Assembly (NCBI RefSeq): GCF_002999335.1
Contig: NW_020312203.1
Location: forward strand, 239,859-303,858
Source: Cyclospora cayetanensis
Taxonomy: Eukaryota > Apicomplexa > Conoidasida > Eucoccidiorida > Eimeriidae
DNA: 64,000 bases
Direction: 5' to 3'
A program made the translations under genes and the position numbers. Of the stretch, positions 55,891-64,000 are shown in pieces; the stretch's first letter is position 1; every line of letters starts with the position of its first letter. The notes beneath the pieces were generated by a model. The model was not told the origin of the DNA. It saw only the letters and a program-made list of their open reading frames with translations, and searched no databases.

Positions 55891-57017
55891 GGCGGTGAGG
55901 GTGGGCTGTATTGCTGTTGAGGCAAACGATTAACGCCGGAAGACATGCAGGGAGGCACCTCTGTGTCCTGTTAGGCATCTACCGCTGCAATAATACTTGC
56001 AGCCTGCAGTACTTAGTGCCCGTGACCACAGTGGCCGCAGCGCTGCATGCTTGTATGTGCAACTGAAGAACCGCAAAGTCGCGCTGAAAGCATACTTAAT
56101 AAAGAATCTTGTCCCACAGCGTTCTCATCATGCATTTTCCACTTGTATTTTGTTCTTTTGAGGCCGTATCAAGAGCAATATTTGTGCATTGCCGTGCTGA
56201 CTAACTAACTGGATGCCCCTGTCGCCTGGCGGCCTCCTGCCCTGTTATGGTTGATTCACCGGCTCTGTGCACTGGTCTTCTACCTTCATCCACCAAACCC
56301 AACAGTGTCTATTTTTCTAAGGATAGGTGTGTGTCTTGTTGAGCAAAGTTAGCTGACTGCTTTGGAACCTTCCTGTCACCAAGGCTGTCTTTTCCCCTGC
56401 CTCGTCCATCTGCTAAACGCGGAAGCCGCTGTTTTGCCTCAGCGGATCTACTGATTTTTATGCGCAGCCTCAAGATCCTATATCATGCTGTTTTATGAGT
56501 ATCTCTTGGGAAATTCAACGCTTTTTTTCTAGTTTGTTTCCCAGCAACACACCTAATCCCGTTGTCGCCCGCCACGCAGCATCCAGCGGCGCTTGCTTGC
56601 AATAATTACGGCGCATTTTGGTCAGATTGCGCTGCTTCATATTAGGACTGCAGCCACCGTATCGGTTGGGGCGCTTGTGCACCAGCAGATGCGTTCGCTG
56701 CACAAGGAGCCACCGCTGGAACGCACTGCGCTGGCGGTCATCTCATCTGCCTCGCAGCAGCGGCCAAGTGTGAACGTTCACAGTCGCTTGAATACATCTT
56801 TCGCCCCCTCTCCTTTGCAGCGTTGGGCCGATTTTGAGTCCGGTTGAGGCCGCTCTTGTAAAGTTTCAAAGAGCCGATGCAGGTATTCCGCCGGACGGCC
56901 ACAGCATGCATGAGCAACGGGAACCTGCGAGTGCTGAGTGGTGCTTCAGCAAAGTGATTTGATTTCAGCCTCAGAACTAGCTACGGTGCAGCGGGAGGCA
57001 GCAATTCCTCACGAAGA
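55891..57017. other. Divergent intergenic region, DENR and TLDc genes
   Basis: About 1.1 kb holding the two promoters. A plus-strand frame at 56593-56847 starts at TTG and resembles nothing known. I see no other structure. Confidence 0.5.
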
Positions 57018-60000
57018 ATGGGGGAAACTGCCAGTCGCCTGGCTGCCCCGGCGCCTTTGAACCCGAAGAAGCTGACGCCGAGGCAGCTACAGCAACTACT
57101 GAATAACTTTGGCCTTAACGAGGTACGATGGGGGTCTGCTATTTTGTACCCCAGCTACCTTCCATCGCTTTCCTGATGCATAGAGAAAGCGGCAAATTCT
57201 CTGGCTTTGCCTGTGCTGGGTGAATGCAGCTGTCCCCCTCGAAGGCCCGCATCTCACTGCTTGCATTTGTACGCGCCTTCCCCGGAGTGCTACAAGGCCA
57301 TGCTACTTTGCTACTGCCAACACTGAAAGAGATCGCGCGGCATCAGCAACTGCCCGCACAGCCGCATGGACAGTCGTTTGCTACCCTCAGCAGTAGCAGC
57401 TTGGTGGCCGATGTGGACGGCCGTGTGCCAACCAATATCGTGGGTGCTCGTTGCAGCAAGCCGAGCAAAAAGCAGGTTGAGGCTCTGAAAATTGCAAACA
57501 GCATTACGCTTCAGGAGATCATTGACTCCATCTCCTCCTGTTGTTCGGGAGAAGCCCCTGAAACTGAAGTGCTGCTGACTGAACGAATGCTCGGTAGAAT
57601 CGCCAGAGCCTTTCAGCCCCGGTGGATTCAACTTGAAGAAAATGAGCACCTGAGGAACGCACTCGAGACAATTGGAGGTGTTAGCCTCGCCCCAAGGTAG
57701 CCTGCAGCAGCTTGGGGCGCGTCTACAAGTAGTCACCCGTCGCGACACAGTTGCCATTCCAAAGGATTCAGTTTGCGCTTGAATTCTCAGTGCATGCAAC
57801 ACTGACGAACGCTCATGAAGCTTACTTACTAGTCGTGCTTTGGGCCTCATTTTATGATATTGTCCGTACAAAGGAGTATACATATATATATATATATATA
57901 TATATGTATATGCTTGGGAGTTTTTTTTCCATGGGCATGTCTGCAGGAAGAGCTCGATACACCGCAGCGCCAGCGGCAGCATCAGCAGCGCATGCAGTCG
58001 CCGCAGCCTTACGTTTATTTCGTTGGGGTGTACCACGAGGGCCTGTGTATCCCTCATACAGCTGCTGCATCTTGGCTACTTGGAGATGATGTTTCTGATC
58101 AACTCAAGCAGCCTTCTTTTCCAAGACCAAGTGGCGCGCACCACCAGCGGACTGACCTGCAACGAGGCGCAGGAGCTGCATATCAGGGCTCATCCCACAC
58201 GTGGCATACATGCAACTTCAGCCTGGGACTCTGCACCGGCCTTGAAAATGGTGTTTCCTAAGGAGTTGAACTTTACGTTCGCCATCAGAGCGATGGCCTC
58301 CGCCTTCGCTGAGGCAGCCGCCCCCACAACCATCCACGCCTCCACTCCCACGGCAGCTGCAGTCGCGAACGCGGCAGTAGCAGTGACGCAGTTGGCTGCA
58401 CACTTATCCGACGGTACCCATGCACGCACCTCCAGCGTGGAGCTGGCGGCTCAGGCCTCGGGAGCCCTTCTGCATGCAAGCTCTAGCACCATTGGCAGTG
58501 GTGGTCTGCGGCATGAAGTGTTCGCTGTGCTCTCGTGGATTAGGGCGGCACTGCCTGCGCTCCCCGCCTTGTGCACCCTGGGAGTTGCTGCACACCTGCT
58601 AGGTGATGCGGTCTTTGACGGGCAGCCTCAGCAGGAGCGACGCGATTCAAGTACAACCAACGTGCAGTACTCAGTGAGTCCCTTGTGGTGTCTCAGCGGT
58701 CCCCGGCTGTACTCGCTACGCGGTTGGCTGCGTAACGGCGCGATTGTTAGGACGGTGTTGAAGTGGAGTGCAGCAGATCCAGCGAGTTGCTCTGTTGACG
58801 CCAGGGGTGCAACACATAAGGACGCACAGTGTGCGGGGGGCGGGCTGATTGGTGTAGGGTGACGCGTTTGTGTAAATATTTGGGGTTGCCTTCGGGCCCC
58901 ACGAAATTAGTATTGGGCGGTAGGGGGATTCGGCACCATCGGTATTGCGTATACACTTGGGTGCATGCACTCAATGGCTTTTCAAGGATGGAGATGTGTA
59001 TACACGCACTTCACAGGTTCTTCGTCGCGCTGTTCTGTTTCTGTTTCAGGTGTATGCGTCTCGGCGCAGACGAAGTCGCTCGTCACTGCGAGAGACATCG
59101 ACCCTAAGAGGACGAGAAGCCAATGGATTGATGCCTACGAGGGTCGCTACTTGTAAGCGAAGCAGCAGCGCCGAGGCCATTTCAGTAGAGTCAAAAGGTT
59201 GGCATGGTGAGGGGCCTCTGGACGCTAGAAGCAAATGCTTTACCGACGAACACGCTTTCGTGGTAGGTGACCAAATAACACCAGCAGATAAATCTGAACA
59301 GTAGAAAGTTTTGGGGTTTTTGGTCCTTTATGATGGTTCCTTTGTTCTTGCCCCCCTAATCTTTAAATGCCCTCTCACTGATGGTTCTGAAGGCCAAAGC
59401 TTTGTGCTCTGTGTGTAGCTGCGGCTAACCACGACGCTTTTCCCCTTTCCTCCCAAGGCACCATGGACGTGCCTATATGCCTCATGGAAGCACGGTAACT
59501 CGGAATTACAGGCTTCCTGTTGGCCGCTTTGTATCAGACGAAAGACACGCTGTCATCTATACACGAGCGTGCGAGCATGTCGCTCCTCCACGTATCCACA
59601 TGTATAGTAAACTCCTGCTTAGTGTAGCTTTCGTTCAGGAACAAGCTTTAGCAGACTTTCCGCGCACTGCTTTTTCTATTCGGCTCCCATGGTGCTCGTC
59701 ATTAAGCTGGAAGAGGGTCAGGTGCTTGGCGCCATCATTTCGAGGTGATGCTTTGTTCGTGCATTGGTCTTCTTGGTGATGTAACGATATTGGTTTGACT
59801 CTCTGTAGGCCGACCAGGGACTTCTTGCGGTGCAACGCGCTTGAGTGTAATAGTATCCGCCTCGAGCTACTGTAGCTGTATTTCGTTGCTGGGGCCAGAT
59901 TTCGTATATACCTCTGCAATGCTCTTCGCAGTGAGCTGAAAGAAGGCGGGCATGTCTTCTTCGGTGATGCGGGCACGTGTCTATTTTCACTGGAACCGCA

Positions 60001-61009
60001 GCTAAACATTCTTAGGTACGTTCTATTTGTTCATGTAGCTAAATGCCTTTCCTTTCGGCTACCAGCTTTACAGATGTACTGGAAGACGGCACCACCATCG
60101 TAGTGAACTGAGCAATCCATCCTGACTTAAATGCGCGGTTGTGCTAGTGGTTGTTTTTAACGCAGGACCAGCGGTTTGGGGAGAAACTTTGTGTATTTGA
60201 ACACCAAGAATAAATTCTATCCTATCGGCCTTGGCTTTGGAGGCCAAGTTGGGGCGTTTCGTTTGTGGATTGGTGACGGTACGTCGTGTTTGTGTGTGTG
60301 TGCTGCACAATGAACATATGAGGAGCCATAACACGTTGCTCTTCGTATTATTTCTCGCCATGGGGTTGAGAAATTGTGGTTTTGAATATGACAAGTACTT
60401 TTGTTTTGCTACTTTCTGCAGAAATGAAGGGGTGTTATATCACGAAGAGTGACTGCACGTATTCGCCAGGCCGGATGTTGCAGAAGATGAATGAGCCGAT
60501 TCCACAAACTTTCAATCCCCAGGACAGTGTCACTGCACTGCATTCAGCGGTTGGAGGCACAAACATCTCGTCGTCTTCCCGGCCACCAGGCGCAGCATCA
60601 GCATGGCCCACCGTGGCTGCCCCTGAACCCGAAGCGAGCCATACAGCGGATTTTCTGGTTTCTATTAATGTGAAAGAAATTGAGATATGGGGCACCGGAG
60701 ATGCCAGCACCCTGGAACAGCAGAGGGTGCTCATGAAGCAACAGGAACAGGTACGGCTCTTTTAATACTACAGTCATGCTATCCTTTCGAAGGCCACTCG
60801 CAGTGTTTATCTATTTGCTCGTGGCACGGATGTGTGAAATTCTAAGACAGAAGCCTGTTTTAGAGGTCTGAATCTACTTGTGATTTCAGCTTCGGCAGGA
60901 GCGTCGCCAGGTAGACAAGGGCCGCCTGCTGGACAGCAACTTTGACAGAGAATTCCTTTTGGGTGAGACCTTCAATCGCGCGAAGGGTCCCGACGTGCCC
61001 GCAGTTTGA
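57018..61009 (+). CDS. TLDc-domain protein, MEAK7/TLDC1-like
   Basis: Ten exons close exactly to 766 residues: 57018-57122, 57230-57696, 57947-58673, 59050-59262, 59458-59494, 59639-59744, 59932-60015, 60166-60278, 60422-60750, 60890-61009. The N-terminus MGETAS could be N-myristoylated, as proposed for mammalian MEAK7. Residues 1-430 are helical to low complexity with Ala-rich tracts. The TLDc domain starts at APWTCLYASWKHG (about 505), continues through TSFSRL, APMVLVIKLEEGQVLGAI, GGHVFFGDAGTCLFSL, NFVYLNTKNKFYP, GLGFGGQVGAFRLWIGD and YSPGRM, and ends with FLVSINVKEIEIWGTGD (about 700). A Gln/Glu/Arg helix and a short tail (LDSNFDREFLLG) follow. A low-complexity insert of about 60 residues precedes the last strand. 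TLDc proteins act in oxidative-stress resistance and V-ATPase or lysosomal regulation in animals; the role here is inferred only. Confidence 0.88.
57876..57912. repeat. TA dinucleotide run in TLDc gene intron 2
   Basis: A (TA)n run with flanking ATACATA lies about 35 bp before the exon 3 acceptor CTGCAG at 57946. Confidence 0.85.
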
Positions 61010-62264
61010 GCTTAAACTGTGGGCAGTTTTTATCAGCACAGGTTGTGTCGTTCTTATGGCGATGGCTTTTTTGGAGCCTCGCGGGAAATAACGTGCATTC
61101 AAGAGCATCCTGCGTTCTTCGGTGTAGAAAATACTATTGTCTTGAGCGGGACCACGTGGTTTGCATGTTGAGAAGCATCGAAAGGCACTGCTCAACTAGG
61201 ACGTAGCCCGTCCGCTCACGCTATTAAGTTCTCTGTCAAGGCACCTGCTGCCAGGAGTGCCGCCACACCACCCATGCTGCGCCGTCTTTTAAAAATAAAT
61301 GTGTAGTAGAGTATATAGCGGCATAGACGATATTGAGAGAGTATCGCGCCAGCTACAGGAGACCATTTGCACTTTTTTGGCTGCACATTAGATTTCATGC
61401 CTACCGTAGACTAGGTGACACGCCAGAGGGACCGGCAGTCGGAGGCATGCTGCACCTAGCGCATGTGCAGTTGAAGTGCCACCTGCGACTCCGTTCACTG
61501 TGCCATGGGCTACCTATTTTCTAAAGCTGTACTTAGAGTTCAACGAATCTCCTGGGCCTGCTAGAGGAGTCAACACCTGGGACGCCTGCATAGTCCGTGC
61601 CGCTACAGTTTGCTCATGTACCACTGGGCATCGCGCAAAAACTGTTGCGATTCTGCCGTACTATTGGTTTGATGTAATTTGTAGTGCTTGGTGGGGCCTG
61701 ACTCGATGTACTGGAGAAGCAAATGCGTTGCCTAGAGATTTCAGTGCATTTTCTACGTGCGGTTTTATACTGCGCAGAGATGGACTCTGGTACTCGAGTT
61801 CCCATAGATGTGCTGAGGGCTGAAATGGGCAGGATGGCCAGCTCCAATTCCAAGTGTATCAACATGGAAACAGTCAGAATCAATCGTTTCAGGGCTTGAG
61901 GCTGTGATTGGTCTGTAGGATCAGAAAGCCCTCTACAAGTGTTCAAGGCGACAGCACCGTGCTGCTCGCGCGGGGGTAAACATGCGCTTGAAAACGGGGA
62001 TGCCTCCTGTTCCCATTGCAGATAACTTTTAGCCTAGGCAAAAACCTCTGCAAAGCACTTGAGCAGCTTCCTGTGATTCAACTGCTAGTCTAAGCTAGCA
62101 AAGCGTATTTCCTCCTGGGTACATTCTGTACTTTCTTTGTTCTCCTGAAATGAACACTCGCAGTTCATCATAGCAAGCTAACTTAGAGGCACTGTGGCGA
62201 AAGAGCATGTAACTCGCAAAGAAAGCGATTACTTTGTCCAGTGCACGCATGATGCTGGACTTAC
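61010..62264. other. Intergenic or intronic region upstream of the uL29 donor
   Basis: This lies between the TLDc stop and the recognised uL29 exon. The uL29 exon ends at a consensus donor, so its C-terminal exon should lie here on the minus strand. I searched for its usual basic ending and did not find a convincing match. Confidence 0.4.
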
Positions 62265-62578
62265 CGGACAGTCATCTTCCTACGCTGGGACAAATCAAGC
62301 CTCTGCCTAATCGCTCTTGTTTTCTTAAGCCTGAGATCCTTCGGCTTATGCTTGTTGCCCTTGAAAAACTGTTTGGCCTCGTCCCTTCTCTTGTGGTTGT
62401 ACACTGTCAGCACGCGGGCGATAGCCTTGCGAACCTTTGTGATCTTGACTAGCTTTGATGCCACCCCACCGGCTCCTTTTGATACACGGAGTTGGGAAAG
62501 CTCCTTTTTGAGGTCCTCCAACTGCTTCTGCAGGTCCTTGGGGGCCTTCTGCCGCAGCTCGTAAGCAGTGATGCCCAC
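62265..62578 (-). CDS. RPL35: 60S ribosomal protein uL29 (L35), main exon, partial
   Basis: Component of the large ribosomal subunit at the tunnel exit. The exon encodes about 104 residues matching eukaryotic L35: [65 protein letters not shown], then [14 protein letters not shown]. The exon is preceded by an acceptor (GAACGCAG at 62579) with no ATG in frame, so the start codon lies in a short upstream exon. It ends at a strong donor (CG|GTAAGTCC, 62264). The family is about 123 residues long, so roughly 20 C-terminal residues and a few N-terminal ones are missing from this model. Small first exons are common in ribosomal protein genes. Confidence 0.93.
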
Positions 62579-64000
62579 CTGCGTTCATATGGAAATGACA
62601 CACATGACGTGCTTCTGTAACAATCGTGTAACCTGCGTGTAGATCATCTGGCATAAATAACACCATACAACCGCAGCGTCCCAAGCCCAAGCGGTATGCC
62701 TGGACGCCCCACAACAACAAAGAGGCTCCCCTTTCAGGCTCCTCCTCTTCCTTATTCCTTCAAAATACAGTAAATAGTTCATGTCGATGCCTATATAACC
62801 AACAATAAGTTCCATGTACCGGGAAAACTGTAGTTTTGTTCATCGTACTGCCGGAGAATGTGGCGTCAATTACTCGGTTGATAGAGAGGCTAGCAATCCA
62901 ATTCCACTAAATACAACGTGCTTTGGGCTTGTATTCGAGTCAAAAGATCCCTTATTCGATTGATTTACTCAGACTGCCAGATAACGTGGCATATAATCTC
63001 GAATTGGCTGCACATGGGGAGGTTGCCTGCGGATATAGCGCCTTACCATCTTGACTGTGGGGAGAAAGCCGGACAGCCAGAAGTACAGGGACAAGGCTTA
63101 TATCCCTTGGGAAAACGTTTTGCCCACCCGAGGCCTTCGAATTAGCTCCCCTTTTGACGCCCCTGCAAAGCTTCTTTTGTGAGCTGCAGCCCCATTGCGC
63201 ACTGGCCCCTTTCCCCGCAATTGCAGCCCGCATCAGCATGCAATCCTGGAATCGCGTTATTAGTAAATCGACGTAAAGACAATTTTATTGCAGCACTTAG
63301 ACATGCGAGGCATAAATGCGACATGTTTACTCGGCTCACGTGGAACTTCAGAAAGAAATGGACGCCGTGTGCAAGCATGTATGCCGGCCGCGTACAGCCC
63401 GTATCGCTCCAGCAAAGGTCTCCTTAAAAAGACGCCTAAAGCCCTGCTCTTTGCATTGGTTTAATTGGTAGAGAGACACATAGCTTACGACTGTATACAA
63501 GCCTAATTGAGAGTCCCTCAGGATTTTTCAATAGAACTTTCTTACACCTTTTCTGCCCCCGACCTTCAAAGTTTCGACAGTTCGGGGATTGGGATACTAA
63601 GTGTGCGTATCTGCACCCGCTGAACACTCTGCCCATTTACAGCTAGCCCCATATTGCATATAATGCACAGACACACAACAATACGCCTTGTTGTCGCGAG
63701 CGTACTGTAGCTTCGTACCGAGAGACTATACAGACGGAAGAACAAGTCAGTTCTTCGCGAATTCCTAGTGAGATAAAAACAGTGTGGCAAAAAGTGTTCT
63801 ATTGGTGCCCAGCTTCATGCATCCTATTATCGTTATCTCACTCACAGACCTTCTTTCCACACCAGTCTGTCACGGCCAACTGCATGCAGAACAGTGGAAG
63901 ACTTGCCACCCTATAATTTCCTCTCCTCAGGAAAGAAAAAACGCCAAAACCTGCACATGAGAGCAACAAAAGTTCGTGCATGTGCCGACACAGGTAAATC
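62579..64000. other. Right-end region, no supported gene
   Basis: It should contain the short first exon and promoter of uL29. Frames at 62952-63239 and 63142-63378 (-) overlap each other and resemble no family. No repeat or RNA gene was recognised. Confidence 0.4.

Overview
The window is nuclear DNA of a eukaryote whose genes carry many short spliced exons. The content fits a coccidian apicomplexan of the Eimeria/Cyclospora type: a cytoplasmic dynein heavy chain, CAG/AGC runs, Gly/Ala/Ser-rich low-complexity inserts in otherwise conserved proteins, and introns of about 50 to 900 bp with GT(or GC)..AG borders. The genus is an inference from style, not from a diagnostic sequence. No rRNA, tRNA, CRISPR, insertion sequence or organellar DNA was recognised. 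All gene models were built by eye from splice borders, reading-frame phase and family similarity; where every exon phase closes and the total is a whole number of codons, this is stated.

Layout. 0.6-3 kb (+): a GC-rich, low-complexity putative gene. 3.9-6.9 kb (-): a nucleoredoxin-like protein with three thioredoxin folds, only the middle one with WCPPC. 7.5-9.2 kb (-): an unrecognised spliced gene. 10-12.1 kb (-): a C4HC3 zinc-finger membrane protein (MARCH-like E3 candidate). 12.7-13.7 kb (+): a small basic, probably nuclear protein. 14.5-21.9 kb (-): an XRN-family 5'-3' exoribonuclease with two double-stranded-RNA-binding motifs inserted inside the nuclease and a hydrophobic N-terminus; this is the most unusual gene here. 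23.5-49.2 kb (+): a complete 25-exon cytoplasmic dynein heavy chain of 4,953 residues. 52.1-53.7 kb (+): a multi-pass membrane protein. 54.3-55.9 kb (-): DENR/TMA22. 57.0-61.0 kb (+): a TLDc-domain (MEAK7-like) protein with a possible myristoylation signal. 62.3-62.6 kb (-): an exon of ribosomal protein uL29 (L35).

The genes look like an ordinary eukaryotic neighbourhood rather than an operon or island: they serve transport, redox, ubiquitin, RNA decay and translation with no evident shared pathway. Two translation factors/components (DENR, uL29) lie near each other, probably by chance. The left third is GC-rich and dotted with a GGGGCCCC palindrome; the right third is more AT-rich and appears to lack it. 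Dynein introns hold large TATG/TGTG microsatellites, a 64-68 bp minisatellite and an expanded pyrimidine tract. Three introns appear to use GC instead of GT at the donor.
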